Shown here: positions 16,630 through 25,919 of the stretch, piece by piece
How positions within the stretch are numbered: position 1 is the stretch's first letter
Layout: each line of letters opens with the position of its first letter
From: Acetobacteroides hydrogenigenes
Lineage (GTDB): Bacteria > Bacteroidota > Bacteroidia > Bacteroidales > ZOR0009
Assembly: GCF_004340205.1 (NCBI RefSeq)
Contig: NZ_SLWB01000018.1
Coordinates: 1-64,000, forward strand
Direction: 5' to 3'
DNA: 64,000 nt
Notes under the pieces: generated by a model
Database searches by the model: none
The model's input: the letters and a program-made list of their open reading frames with translations, nothing else
What the model was told of the DNA's origin: nothing
Position numbers and translations under genes: made by a program

Positions 16630-17622
16630 ATGAAAATTAATATTTTACTTGCAATTGGAGTTTTGCTGGTTGGATGCAGAGATAAAGAAGCACCCCTACC
16701 CGCCTTATGTACAACAATTGGCAATGCAGAATTCGACGATTTTGTTTACACAAATAACGGCTATCTTCTTACCTTCAAAAACTACAGCAAAAATGCGAAA
16801 AACTTTATGCTTTCTTTAAAGGCAGGAGAGAGTAAACAACCTTTGCAGCCCGTATTCCCATTATCGCTACGCGATTCATTGTTTTCTTCCAACTTGATCT
16901 ACACCCTCGTAGGGAAAGAAGGCGAAAGCTGGATGCTTTTTGATAAAACATCTCAAAAGAAGGATTCCCCCAAACGGTATAAGCTCATAAAGTATGATCT
17001 GCTGAGCAGAACAACGCTTAAAACCTACTTTATTCTCCCTATTAGAGGTCGAAGTTTTTCTAATGTATCCGAGCTACAAATTGATGAAGGCAAGGAGATG
17101 ATGTTTTACATCGATAATGAAAAGAATGACTTTGTATCAATTAATATGGTTGATGGTACAATGAAATCCTTTTCTTTTTCGGGAGTTGCAACAACCAACC
17201 CTATTCTTTCGGCCATGAATTTGGGAAAGAAGGATTCTTCTATACATAATATAACTTTCAAAATGGCGCTAAATAGCAGCCAATCTATCCTTTATATAGT
17301 TGACACAAATGAAGGAAGTTTATATTCAGTTAAAGAAGAATATCTTATAAATAAACATTTTTACAGCCAGGACATTCAATCTCAAATAAGCCTAAAAGAA
17401 AGCGGTTTAGAAGAAATAGTAGACATTGATTTCGACAATAAATCAAGGCCCTTAATTGCCACAAAAAGCTCTATTTACCTTGTTCGGAACAGCGACAAGA
17501 CATCAATCATTAAAAATTTTAAGTATGGTGACATAACCGCGATCTCCTATACTCATAATAGAATATATTTTAGTGCAAAATCAAACAAGTACAACATCTA
17601 CTATATTGATTTAGTGAAGTAA
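16630..17622 (+). CDS. Predicted lipoprotein, possible beta-propeller, function unknown
   Basis: A 330-residue protein beginning MKINILLAIGVLLVGCRD, a clear signal peptide with lipobox LVGC and cysteine 16. The mature part has repeated beta-strand-like segments (LIYTLVGKEGESWMLF, EMMFYIDNEKNDFVSINM, SILYIVDTNEGSLYSV, RPLIATKSSIYLVRN) spaced 40-60 residues apart, which suggests a propeller, but no family was recognised. It lies between two strong terminators and is therefore monocistronic. Base composition is AT-rich compared with the cobalamin operon. No functional statement can be made beyond envelope location. Confidence 0.6.
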   Translation: MKINILLAIGVLLVGCRDKEAPLPALCTTIGNAEFDDFVYTNNGYLLTFKNYSKNAKNFMLSLKAGESKQPLQPVFPLSLRDSLFSSNLIYTLVGKEGESWMLFDKTSQKKDSPKRYKLIKYDLLSRTTLKTYFILPIRGRSFSNVSELQIDEGKEMMFYIDNEKNDFVSINMVDGTMKSFSFSGVATTNPILSAMNLGKKDSSIHNITFKMALNSSQSILYIVDTNEGSLYSVKEEYLINKHFYSQDIQSQISLKESGLEEIVDIDFDNKSRPLIATKSSIYLVRNSDKTSIIKNFKYGDITAISYTHNRIYFSAKSNKYNIYYIDLVK

Positions 17623-17638
17623 ACACCCAACTTTACCA

Positions 17639-17679
17639 TAATAAAAGAGCGGCTCATTTTTTGAGCCGCTCTTTTATTA
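17639..17679. terminator. Bidirectional intrinsic terminator
   Basis: An 18-bp perfect stem (TAATAAAAGAGCGGCTCA and its complement) closes a T5 loop between convergent genes. Both strands end in T-rich runs, so it can serve the lipoprotein gene and the C1 peptidase gene. Confidence 0.9.
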
Positions 17680-17696
17680 TTACTTTTCGTATTATT

Positions 17697-18905
17697 CTAC
17701 TTCGACAACCCTATCTTTTTTAAGATTTCAGCAGGAATAGCGCTCTTGTGAACCATAATGTTCATAGTTTTATACTGAACAAATGGACGAGAAGCGTAGA
17801 AGTATCCTTTATATACATTGTCTGTATTCCAAGAATTCTTAATAATGTAGAATTTCTCTCCACGTTGGTCTTTAGCAATACCTTCTATAACCATACCATG
17901 ATCATCAGTTGTTTGATAGTTGTCAAAAGCCTCCTGACGCATCTTTTGTGTAATGGTTTGTTCAACAACAGGACGGTCAAGGTTGTAGAACATAGACTCT
18001 CTTTCTTTTGGAGTAAGTTCAGTCCACTTTGCCTTTTCAGAGTTATTAAGAACAGCTACATCAGTTTGAGGTATTACTGCAACTCCCTTGTTGTACTGGA
18101 ATCCTTTTTCGCTAACGTCGGCCCCCCAAGCTACAGAGTAACCATTATTAATGGCATTATCTATAACCTGCTCCATATCTTCCATTGGAATGTTATAGGA
18201 TTCTTCCCAAAGCCAGTTGTCTGGAATTTCGAGGACAAATTTGCTATAGAAAGGATGATGAGTGTATGAGGTAAACGAAACATAATCGTCTGAGTTAATA
18301 CCTAGGCTCTTGGCAAAAGACTCAGGAGTATACTCAACCCCTTTGTAGGTAAACTTTTCTGGTTTAGGACCTAGATAAGCATCAAGAATGCCATCAAACC
18401 CTTTTTTCCAAGCTGTAGACAGCTTTTTATTGGGGTTCTTTACGATTACGTCAACATACGCCTTTGTTAATGCATCTAGTTCTCCATGAACATGCTTTGG
18501 TTCTCCATACTGAAGACCAGGGTAAGCTTCTTCGGGGATAAAGCCGAAGTTATTCATAACCCAGAAGATATCGAAGGTTCCACCGCCACCTCCAAAGTTG
18601 AAGTTTCCTTGCAAACGCACAAACTTTTCGGCCTTTCCAGCATAGCAGTTTCTTACCAACCACATTTCCGACAAGTCGAACTCTCCCTTACCCAAACGAA
18701 GCAGCTCATTTTCAACAAACCCTAATCCTGAAAAGCTCCAGCAGGTTCCCGAACGAAATTGATCCTTCACAGGAGTTCCAGGAACTTGCTTAACCACTGT
18801 AAACTTGTATCCTTCAGGTTTAGCTTCTTCCTTTTTTTTGTCCTTCTGCGCATTTGCTCCAAGAGCAAAAAGTGCAGCGACAGCAAGCACAACTAATTTT
18901 TTCAT
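17697..18905 (-). CDS. Exported C1 cysteine peptidase, aminopeptidase C / bleomycin hydrolase type
   Basis: A 402-residue papain-fold peptidase with an N-terminal signal peptide ending ALGANAQ, so it acts in the periplasm or outside. The catalytic cysteine is in RSGTCWSFSG (C55), the histidine in TTDDHGMVIEG and the asparagine in IIKNSWNTDN. The large insertion between Cys and His and the overall length fit PepC/bleomycin hydrolase, usually cytoplasmic; exported forms are common in Bacteroidota. The ATG at 18905 is preferred over a TTG two codons upstream. It is monocistronic with a strong terminator. Likely role is degradation of imported or extracellular peptides. Confidence 0.87.
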   Translation of the reverse strand: MKKLVVLAVAALFALGANAQKDKKKEEAKPEGYKFTVVKQVPGTPVKDQFRSGTCWSFSGLGFVENELLRLGKGEFDLSEMWLVRNCYAGKAEKFVRLQGNFNFGGGGGTFDIFWVMNNFGFIPEEAYPGLQYGEPKHVHGELDALTKAYVDVIVKNPNKKLSTAWKKGFDGILDAYLGPKPEKFTYKGVEYTPESFAKSLGINSDDYVSFTSYTHHPFYSKFVLEIPDNWLWEESYNIPMEDMEQVIDNAINNGYSVAWGADVSEKGFQYNKGVAVIPQTDVAVLNNSEKAKWTELTPKERESMFYNLDRPVVEQTITQKMRQEAFDNYQTTDDHGMVIEGIAKDQRGEKFYIIKNSWNTDNVYKGYFYASRPFVQYKTMNIMVHKSAIPAEILKKIGLSK

Positions 18906-19016
18906 TGACAATTGTTATTTAAATTATAGAGTTTAGATGCAGCAAATGCCGTAACCTTGTGCATCACTACTAAAATTAACACACCTTTTTAGCTTATATC
19001 CTAAACAGGCTTATTG

Positions 19017-20930
19017 CTACTTATAAAGAACCTTGAATTCGGTTCTTCTATTCTTAGCCTTATTCTCAATACTATCATTTGGAGCTATGGGGTTCGATGA
19101 ACCATAACCAACTGCACGCAGCCTATTTTTATCGATACCTTTAGCAACCAAGTACTGTACAACTTCTTTTGCTCTATTTGAGCTCAATACATTATTAAAC
19201 ACCTGCGATCCCGAACTGTCTGTATGCCCTGAAATTTCAATCCATAGCGTTGGGTTACTGTTAAGCAGCTTGATTAAGGTATTTAGCTCAACTTCCGACT
19301 CCGGTCTAAGCATGTAGGAGTTCACCTCAAAGTAGATATTGCGCAGAACGGTTGTACTTCCAACACTTATTGGCTCCAACTCTACCTTAATTTCCAATGG
19401 ATTTTGGAGAGTTTTGGTAGAATCGAGCATGAAGCTTTGCGAATTAAACAGATACCCCTTTTTGGTAACCTGAAGAGCGTAACTGGTTGCTGCAGGAAGA
19501 GAGGTAAAGAAAGATCCATTGTCGGGATCAGAACTACTTACAAATTCATCCTTCCCTGTCTTTAGATTGGCTAGGATGATTTCTGCGGCAAGAGGTTTCT
19601 TCGTTTTTGCATCAACTACCGAGCCTTTTAAGTACGATGTTACCTGGGGTTTTAACGCCTCAGACATTTCGAAAAAGTAGATGTCTAATCCTTTTCCTTC
19701 TTCTCTATTCGAGGCAATAAAGGTATTTCTGGTATCAGCCGAAACTACTATTCCTTGCTCTTCGCCATGTGTATTAACAGGATAACCTAGATTTACAGGC
19801 GTTGTCCATTCACCATTGGCATCTAGCCTCGACATAAAGAGATCTAGCCCGCCAAGTCCATCATGACCATCTGAGGCAAAATATAGCGTTTGTCCATCAA
19901 AGTGAATGAAGGGAGCAACATCGTTTTTAGACGTATTTATCTTTGGACCAAGATTCCTAACCTCAATCCACTCTCCGGTTTCCATATCCCGAATTGCAAC
20001 ATATAGGTCGTAGCCTCCATAGCCACCTCCCCTATTGCTTGTAAAGAACAGGTAACGACCGTCTGCGCTTATAGAAGGCTGCTTATCCGAAGATAACGGA
20101 GAATTTACAGGCGTTGGCAACTTTTCCGGATTGCCCCATATTCCATCCTTAAGCTTAGAATAGTAGATATTACATTCGTTGATGCACATTGTAAAGAACA
20201 TTCCTTTTCCATCTGCAGTAAGCGATTGGGCGCCTTCATTTGCTGCTGTGTTTATTGATCCAGCAAGAGGTGCGGCTTTACACCAACCTCCAAGACTATC
20301 CTTTTTTGAAACAAAAAAATCTTCCTGAAAGATATGTGAGCTATCTAATCTGGGAATATTGCTCGTTTTAACAAAGACATTTCCATCTCCCGATATGCTA
20401 GGCCAGTAGTCGTCAAACTTTGAGTTAATGCTATCACCCATATTTTGGGGAACAAAGCTAACGGGTTTGCTCTTAAGCTCTCTTGCCACCTGTGCCTTAC
20501 CCAAGTTTTCGTCAACCTTACTCCGTTGGTTAGGGAATTTCGCTATAAAAAAGTTGAAACATTCAATAGACTTATCGTATTGCCCATCGCGGAGATAAAG
20601 CTTACCAAGAATTGATGCTAGCGAAGGATGCAGGGTTGGATTAAGGCGAAAGGCCTTTTCTCCATAGTATATGGCTCTTTTCTCGTATAGTTTTTCTACT
20701 GATGCCTGCATGGCCAACAGGTATGCCTCAGTAAATGCTGTGTCCTCGTCTATCGTTTTATCAATTTTATCAAAAAAATCCTCGTATTGACGAGATTTAA
20801 ATAGCTCTAAGGCCTCTTGATATGCCTTTACGGCCCGTTTATTCTTCGAAGAATAATCTTCGCCAACAGCACTTTGACACAGCAAAGAAACAAATAGTAG
20901 AATGAAGGCTGATTTAAAAATGTGTCCCAT
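19017..20930 (-). CDS. OmpA-family envelope protein with TPR, PD40 propeller and CarboxypepD-like domain (PorE-like layout)
   Basis: A 637-residue exported protein (signal peptide to about residue 23). Residues 28-155 are TPR-like (AVKAYQEALELFKSRQYEDF, GKLYLRDGQYDKSIECFNFF). Residues 180-420 carry PD40/WD40-like strands (GQSLTADGKGMFFT, SISADGRYLFFTSNRGGGYG, DGQTLYFASDGHDGLGGLDL). A carboxypeptidase-regulatory-like domain follows (SYLKGSVVDAKTKKPLAAEI). The C-terminus is OmpA peptidoglycan-binding (ISGHTDSSGSQVFNN, NRRTEFKVLYK). PorE of the type IX secretion system has this order, but many paralogues share it, so the T9SS role is only suggested. It probably links outer membrane to peptidoglycan. 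A terminator upstream separates it from the 5'-nucleotidase gene. Confidence 0.85.
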   Translation of the reverse strand: MGHIFKSAFILLFVSLLCQSAVGEDYSSKNKRAVKAYQEALELFKSRQYEDFFDKIDKTIDEDTAFTEAYLLAMQASVEKLYEKRAIYYGEKAFRLNPTLHPSLASILGKLYLRDGQYDKSIECFNFFIAKFPNQRSKVDENLGKAQVARELKSKPVSFVPQNMGDSINSKFDDYWPSISGDGNVFVKTSNIPRLDSSHIFQEDFFVSKKDSLGGWCKAAPLAGSINTAANEGAQSLTADGKGMFFTMCINECNIYYSKLKDGIWGNPEKLPTPVNSPLSSDKQPSISADGRYLFFTSNRGGGYGGYDLYVAIRDMETGEWIEVRNLGPKINTSKNDVAPFIHFDGQTLYFASDGHDGLGGLDLFMSRLDANGEWTTPVNLGYPVNTHGEEQGIVVSADTRNTFIASNREEGKGLDIYFFEMSEALKPQVTSYLKGSVVDAKTKKPLAAEIILANLKTGKDEFVSSSDPDNGSFFTSLPAATSYALQVTKKGYLFNSQSFMLDSTKTLQNPLEIKVELEPISVGSTTVLRNIYFEVNSYMLRPESEVELNTLIKLLNSNPTLWIEISGHTDSSGSQVFNNVLSSNRAKEVVQYLVAKGIDKNRLRAVGYGSSNPIAPNDSIENKAKNRRTEFKVLYK

Positions 20931-20940
20931 TACACCCTTA

Positions 20941-20977
20941 ATAAAAGACCTATCTCAAAAAGGTTGAGATAGGTCTT
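20941..20977 (-). terminator. Intrinsic terminator after the 5'-nucleotidase gene
   Basis: A perfect 14-bp stem (AAGACCTATCTCAA with its complement) and five-base loop, followed on the minus strand by TTTTATT. Confidence 0.85.
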
Positions 20978-21009
20978 CGAATGTAGCTAGTTTATTGATC
21001 TTCACAAAA

Positions 21010-22725
21010 TCACTTTCTAAAAATGCGCGATTCGTCTGCTTTCCGAGCCTTTGCTACAGCATCTTCAGGAATAAACGTCCATGAGCTCAACGGCTTGTAA
21101 TCGAGTATTCCGGTTTTTATCAGGTCCATCATAATTAGGTAGCGCATATCCTTGGTTGTGCTTGTAACCAGCCGTTTGCCAATCTCCGATGGTTGAATTT
21201 TAGCTCCAAGGGTAAGGTGTCCACCACCGCCATTTCCACGGTAGCTGCTCATGGCTACCTTGTACATTTTACCCAAATCGAATGGAGTGCCATCGGCCAT
21301 TGAAAATATGGTAATTTTACTTCCAGCAGGCTTTGTAATATCCACCTGATACCTAATACCCGCTCCAGAATCAAAATTGTAGTACTGATTTTTCAGCTTT
21401 CCCTTTTCGTTAAGCAGAAGCATACCATCGTCAAAGGTATCGCTGCTCTTTACCCATAAGCCATAGGAGTATTCGAGGTAGTCCTTTACCTCCTGCCCTG
21501 TCAGGTTAAGCACGTAAAGAAGGTTTTCGTACTTGTAAAGGCTAAACATATCGCCAACGGTGATTTCGCCAGCAGGGATATTCGCATTTAAGGTTAGCGG
21601 CGAAGCAAAGCTGATGTCGGCATCGGTAACCTTTAGCATATTACGATGAATCAGGTCTACAAATGAGGAGCTGCCAAAAAAGGCATCGGCAGAGGCAATT
21701 GGCTCATCGAGCGTACCTATTTTCTTCGAAGAAAAATCTTTAACCTTATCAAAATCATTTTTGAACTGTTCTTCAAAAGTTTTTTCGGCAGGGAATGGCC
21801 GAACATCAACAACGCTACCGCTTACCTGCTTGCTTTTGCCCTGAAAAACGATGCTTAGAACGCCTACATTACGGGCAAAAGCGGATGGATTAAGAACCTG
21901 AACGGAATCGCCAAAGTCGGTTGCCACCTTCTTGTTGAAGATTTCGTGGTCGTGCCCGCATAGTATGGCATCAAACCCTTTAACTCGCTTTGCAACAAGC
22001 ATGGCCGCATTCTCATTCTTGTAGGTATTCTCGTTTTGGTTGTTGTAGTTAAAGTTTACGCCGGAGTGCAGCATGCCCACGATGGCATCAGGCTTTTCCT
22101 TCTTCTGAATCACATCAACCCAATACTTGGCGCTTTCGACCATATCGTTAAACGTCATTCCTCTCCAGATATCCTCGGGAAGCCAAGACGGAATTGCAGG
22201 TGTAATGAGCCCAAGCACTGCAACCCTTTTGCCATCTACCTTAAATACCCTATACGGCTCGAAGTAGGGTTTTCCCGAAGGCGTAACGGCATTTGCGGCT
22301 AGCCATGCAAGCTTCGACTGTTGACGAACTCTGTCGTACACCGGATGCCCGGGTTCGAGATCATGGTTGCCTACGGTTAGGGCATTATACCCCATATAGC
22401 TCATAACCCTTGCCTGGAGGTGCTGGCTTACCGTGTCTACAAAGTTGTAGAAGTAAACCGTTGGCTGCCCCTGCAGCATATCGCCGTTATCGAGGAGCAG
22501 CAAATTAGGATGCTGCTTTCGCTGCTCCTTTACATAGCTGTATACCTGTGCAAGGCTACCGGGCCGGGCCTTTTGCTCGATAAAATCGTAGGGGAAGATG
22601 GCGCCATGCACATCAGTGGTAAAAACGATCTTAACCTCCTTACCCTTTGATGCAAGCATTGAAAGCGGCATTGCAAAAAGCAATACCAGCAAAAGGGCCT
22701 TTATTGTTGAGATTCTGACTTTCAT
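21010..22725 (-). CDS. 5'-nucleotidase / 2',3'-cyclic phosphodiesterase family metallophosphatase
   Basis: A 571-residue periplasmic enzyme with a signal peptide ending PLSMLAS. The metallophosphoesterase domain (about 28-270) shows FTTDVHGAIFPYD, LLDNGDMLQG, TVGNHDLEPG, MLHSGV and ILCGHDHE, which provide the two-metal ligands. The C-terminal 5'-nucleotidase domain (about 340-540) includes DISFASPLTLNANIPAGEI and GNGGGGHLTLG for nucleoside binding. It should hydrolyse nucleotides or cyclic nucleotides in the periplasm for phosphate and nucleoside salvage. It has its own terminator. Exact substrate is not predictable. Confidence 0.9.
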   Translation of the reverse strand: MKVRISTIKALLLVLLFAMPLSMLASKGKEVKIVFTTDVHGAIFPYDFIEQKARPGSLAQVYSYVKEQRKQHPNLLLLDNGDMLQGQPTVYFYNFVDTVSQHLQARVMSYMGYNALTVGNHDLEPGHPVYDRVRQQSKLAWLAANAVTPSGKPYFEPYRVFKVDGKRVAVLGLITPAIPSWLPEDIWRGMTFNDMVESAKYWVDVIQKKEKPDAIVGMLHSGVNFNYNNQNENTYKNENAAMLVAKRVKGFDAILCGHDHEIFNKKVATDFGDSVQVLNPSAFARNVGVLSIVFQGKSKQVSGSVVDVRPFPAEKTFEEQFKNDFDKVKDFSSKKIGTLDEPIASADAFFGSSSFVDLIHRNMLKVTDADISFASPLTLNANIPAGEITVGDMFSLYKYENLLYVLNLTGQEVKDYLEYSYGLWVKSSDTFDDGMLLLNEKGKLKNQYYNFDSGAGIRYQVDITKPAGSKITIFSMADGTPFDLGKMYKVAMSSYRGNGGGGHLTLGAKIQPSEIGKRLVTSTTKDMRYLIMMDLIKTGILDYKPLSSWTFIPEDAVAKARKADESRIFRK

Positions 22726-22829
22726 GTAGCAGTGAGACTTTAAAAATTGTACGTAAATAGATTTTGAATAGCCTGTAAATATAGCAACGATTACTTTTCG
22801 CGGTATTAGTTGAACCTTATCTTTTTTGC

Positions 22830-22904
22830 TTAGCCTCTAATGGTTTCGGGGTTGTAGCGCTCGTTTGGGTTGATGGCATCGCCGATTCGCCCGTACAGCC
22901 CCTC
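22830..22904 (-). pseudogene. Possible C-terminal remnant of a lost gene
   Basis: A 24-codon minus-strand frame reads LYGRIGDAINPNERYNPET and ends in TAA at 22830. The composition looks protein-like, but TAG and TAA stops stand directly in front of it. The DNA upstream is the CGG-rich island, so this may be the tail of a gene whose body was replaced. The family was not recognised, and chance cannot be excluded. Confidence 0.3.
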
Positions 22905-23400
22905 CTATTAGGTTCGGGACCTAATCGAATACGTCCGAAATCCCGGCGTTGGGGTCAGCTATCGGTCCGTCGGGGTTAAACGTCGATCCGTTTAGGTTCA
23001 TCGACGGTTCGGTGGGGTTAATCGTCGATCCGTTTCGGTCAATCGGAGGTTTGTTTCGATCAAACGACGATATTTTTCGGTTCGGAAGCCAAACGGAACA
23101 GTATGGGATCGCGACGAACCATTCCGGAACCCAAACCTCGCGTCTCGGAACCGAAACGGCGCGATAAAAGACCTAAACGGATCTATAAAATGGCGAAAAG
23201 CTTCGTCGGCGAACCTATCGGTCGGGCTCAGCCATCGGAAGCAAGCGCCTCCGAACCGAATCGTTCCGGCAAAACGTCGGTTGCTACCGCCTCGGCGACG
23301 CTCCGGATCGGCTTTGGGACGCCTCTCCGAGACTCGGCAGCCCAACGGTGCGCCTCCGAAACGCAATATTCGTGCCTCGAGGCCAATATTAGATGAGCTC
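22905..23400. other. CGG/TTCGG-rich strand-skewed island without credible gene
   Basis: About 500 bases dense in TTCGG, CCGAA and CGATCC words and unlike the flanking DNA. The left part (22905-23095) is GT-rich with imperfect tandem units around GTCGATCCGTTT (22982, 23023) and GGGGTTAA (22972, 23014). The right part (23095-23400) is CA-rich, with ACCCAAACC and CCGAA words, so the halves look like degraded inverted copies. Open frames on both strands are low-complexity (Arg/Phe/Pro-rich) and resemble no family. It may be a degraded repeat or a structured RNA; neither is shown. Confidence 0.5.
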
Positions 23401-23410
23401 CACCTTCCTC

Positions 23411-23458
23411 TGGAATAAATAAAGCTCCACCAACAGTAGTAGGCTGTTGGTGGAGCTT
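23411..23458 (-). terminator. Intrinsic terminator of the efflux operon
   Basis: A 15-bp perfect stem (AAGCTCCACCAACAG with its complement) and seven-base loop, followed on the minus strand by TTTATTTATT, 22 bases after the last permease stop. Confidence 0.85.
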
Positions 23459-23479
23459 GTATACCTTGATCAATCGTCA

Positions 23480-24706
23480 CTACGGTTCTAGGGCTTCATC
23501 CGAGGGTTCCTGCATTTCCCTATTGTTTTGGTGGATGCGATACTTCGTTATCAGCAGAGCAACTACAAAGTAAACAACCATCAGCATAGCTAGAAACGCC
23601 AGCTCACTTGATACCTGAGCCAGCGATGCCCCCATCGTATTCAATCGTAAATAGCCCTGAATTGCCATTGTACTAGGGATTAGCAGGGATAGCTTCTGCA
23701 GTAGTAACGGCATTTCGTTTGCAGGCCACGAGAATCCGCTTAGGAAGATAAACGGAATAGAGGTGAAGAACATAAATATCAGCGAATTTTCGCGCTTCTT
23801 AAACAGGGTCGCAATAGCAATACCTAGAAATATGACCGCAAATAGGTAGGGCATTAAGAAGATAAATACCTCTAAAGGATTCCCCTTTTGCGGTAGGTCA
23901 AAGAGCTTATAAACGATCACCAGCATAAAGAAGATGTTGAACAGGTGCAGCGTTATGAACGCAAAAGCCTTACCCAACAATGCCGAAATGGCATGACGAG
24001 GATCAACATCTCCATCCACGTAGAAGTACTTGCGCTTCTTCTCCCGCAGCGTACCTCCAAGCATCCCGATGCCGAGCAGCAGCGTTTGCTGAAGGATCAT
24101 CAGGATAACTCCTGGCATCGCATACGAGGCGTAACCCGAAGCCGGATTATACAGGTAGCTGGTTGTTACGGATACCGGCTGGCTTTGCGCTACTGCCTTA
24201 TACTTGTCATTCCCCTTTTGCATCAGCCTCCCGATCTCAATTTTAGCGCTCATTGTACCCGACACCTGAGCAGCTCCCGATAAAATCTGCTTGTATACCA
24301 TAAAGAAGGTAGCATCGGCATAGGCCGTAATTGCAGCCTGCTCTCCCCTATAGATCTTTCGCTCGAAATCCTCGGGGATTACGATAACGCCATGAACTTT
24401 ATCGTCGTAAAATAGCGCCTTTGCCTCCTTAAAGTTCTGCGTATGGTAGGTTATATTCATTTGAGGCGTAGCATCGAGCATGCGTACCACATCTCTACTT
24501 GACTTGGTACCATTTAAGTCGACAACCGCCACCGAGATATCGTTTACCACCTCGCGCGAATAGGAGTACGTATATATTAAGGAGTAGAATATTGATGCTC
24601 CAAATAGAATGAAGAGCACCCCCGAGTCCTTAAGCAGCAGCTTTAGCTCGTATAGGTAGGTATTCGAAAATACCTCGTACGACTTTTTTAATCTGTTTAG
24701 TGCCAT
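23480..24706 (-). CDS. ABC-2 type transporter permease (second of pair)
   Basis: A 408-residue ABC-2 membrane subunit. An N-terminal helix (VLFILFGASIFYSLIYTY) precedes a 150-residue extracytoplasmic domain (ISVAVVDLNGTKSSRDVVRM, VIVIPEDFERKIYRG). Then come five or six helices (AMPGVILMILQQTLLLGIGM, AFITLHLFNIFFMLVIV, LIFMFFTSIPFIFLSGFSWP). This is the YhgE/YhhJ-like pattern of drug or lipid exporters. It follows the sister permease by one base. No ATP-binding domain lies in this gene or operon. The C-terminal tail is acidic. Substrate unknown. Confidence 0.82.
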   Translation of the reverse strand: MALNRLKKSYEVFSNTYLYELKLLLKDSGVLFILFGASIFYSLIYTYSYSREVVNDISVAVVDLNGTKSSRDVVRMLDATPQMNITYHTQNFKEAKALFYDDKVHGVIVIPEDFERKIYRGEQAAITAYADATFFMVYKQILSGAAQVSGTMSAKIEIGRLMQKGNDKYKAVAQSQPVSVTTSYLYNPASGYASYAMPGVILMILQQTLLLGIGMLGGTLREKKRKYFYVDGDVDPRHAISALLGKAFAFITLHLFNIFFMLVIVYKLFDLPQKGNPLEVFIFLMPYLFAVIFLGIAIATLFKKRENSLIFMFFTSIPFIFLSGFSWPANEMPLLLQKLSLLIPSTMAIQGYLRLNTMGASLAQVSSELAFLAMLMVVYFVVALLITKYRIHQNNREMQEPSDEALEP

Positions 24707-24707
24707 G

Positions 24708-25901
24708 CTATACTCCTCCCCAGTATTTCGTATACATCATGTGCTTCTGCAGCTTGGGCAATAGCAAAAGCGGGAAAAGAATAAACAGCCCCAGCATTCC
24801 TAAAGGAAAGAGCGCGGTGTAAATTGGAGCTCCACGTAATCCTTGGCTTATATAGATGTCGAGGTATTGCGTAAATGGGAAAAACTGCCCCAGAATAGCA
24901 ATAACAGACGGCATGCCAATAAACGGAAAGGTTAAGCCCGAAAACGTAAATGCACATATGGCATAAGCACTCGACATCGAAAGCGACAACCTAAGGTTGC
25001 TTATCAGGCATGTAATAAAGATGCCAACACCTTGATAGGCTAGAACAAAGAATAGGTTCGATAGAATAAGGATTAGCCTGCTACCGCGAAGGGGCACCCC
25101 TATAAATCGGTAGAGCAGCGTACTCATAAAAAGGCTAATAATAAAGAAGATCACCGAATATGGTATCATCTTGCCGGTTATCGCGCTTATAACATCAAAT
25201 CCCGATGCTTTTAGCCACTCTCTTGCCGTTCCATCCTTCATCTCGACGTTTACAGCATAGACTGATGCTGTAATAATAAACATCTGAAGCATAACAGGAA
25301 GTAATGCGGTAAGAAGGTAGTATGCATAGCTCCCGAAAGGATTATAGAGCATCTTCTTTTCCAGAACAACTGGCATAACCTGTGCCACGGCAAGCTTAGC
25401 GCTCTCCCCCTTCTTCATCCTTCCCTGCAAGTCGACGCCTGCATTGAGCGTTGCAAGTGCCGTACGGATATCCCTGTCCAGCAAGCCGCCCTTAAGGATG
25501 TTTAGGTTATTAACGTAGAGCGCTATTTTAGTAGGATTACCTCTATAAATGTCCCTTTCGAAATCCTTTGAAATTAGAACAAAGGCGCTGATTTTTCCAC
25601 GCATCATCAGCTCTTTGCCCTCGTTAAAGCTGGTTACACGGTAGCATGCATCAACCGAAGGCGTTGCATTTACCATACGTGCAGCCTTTCGCGACATTAC
25701 CGAGGCATCAGCATCGCATACCGCAATAGGTATCTTATGGGGGACTCCATTTTTGAAAATCTCGGTGAAAAGGAAGAAGCATGCCAAAGGGAATACGATC
25801 AGCACAAAAAGGTAGATCGAACTCGACGACATCCGCCTGAGCTCCCGTAAAAGCACGCAAAGAATTCCTTCTCGCATCGAATGCTTTATTTTATTGCGCA
25901 T
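24708..25901 (-). CDS. ABC-2 type transporter permease (first of pair)
   Basis: A 397-residue ABC-2 subunit similar in plan to the downstream gene: first helix SSIYLFVLIVFPLACFFLF, an extracytoplasmic domain (IPIAVCDADASVMSRKAARM, FVLISKDFERDIYRGN), then helices ending in FPLGMLGLFILFPLLLLP. Shared motifs such as KDFERDIYRGN and PEDFERKIYRGE show the pair arose by duplication. It lies between the HlyD adaptor and the second permease, so the two probably form a heterodimeric inner-membrane channel. Start ATG at 25901. Confidence 0.82.
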   Translation of the reverse strand: MRNKIKHSMREGILCVLLRELRRMSSSSIYLFVLIVFPLACFFLFTEIFKNGVPHKIPIAVCDADASVMSRKAARMVNATPSVDACYRVTSFNEGKELMMRGKISAFVLISKDFERDIYRGNPTKIALYVNNLNILKGGLLDRDIRTALATLNAGVDLQGRMKKGESAKLAVAQVMPVVLEKKMLYNPFGSYAYYLLTALLPVMLQMFIITASVYAVNVEMKDGTAREWLKASGFDVISAITGKMIPYSVIFFIISLFMSTLLYRFIGVPLRGSRLILILSNLFFVLAYQGVGIFITCLISNLRLSLSMSSAYAICAFTFSGLTFPFIGMPSVIAILGQFFPFTQYLDIYISQGLRGAPIYTALFPLGMLGLFILFPLLLLPKLQKHMMYTKYWGGV

Positions 25902-25919
25902 TAGATTCTGATTTTCGGG

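Noticed and set aside
22949-23480. Arg/Phe/Pro-rich open frames on both strands of the CGG-rich island
   Set aside because: Low-complexity composition on both strands with no known motif; explained by the biased words of the island.
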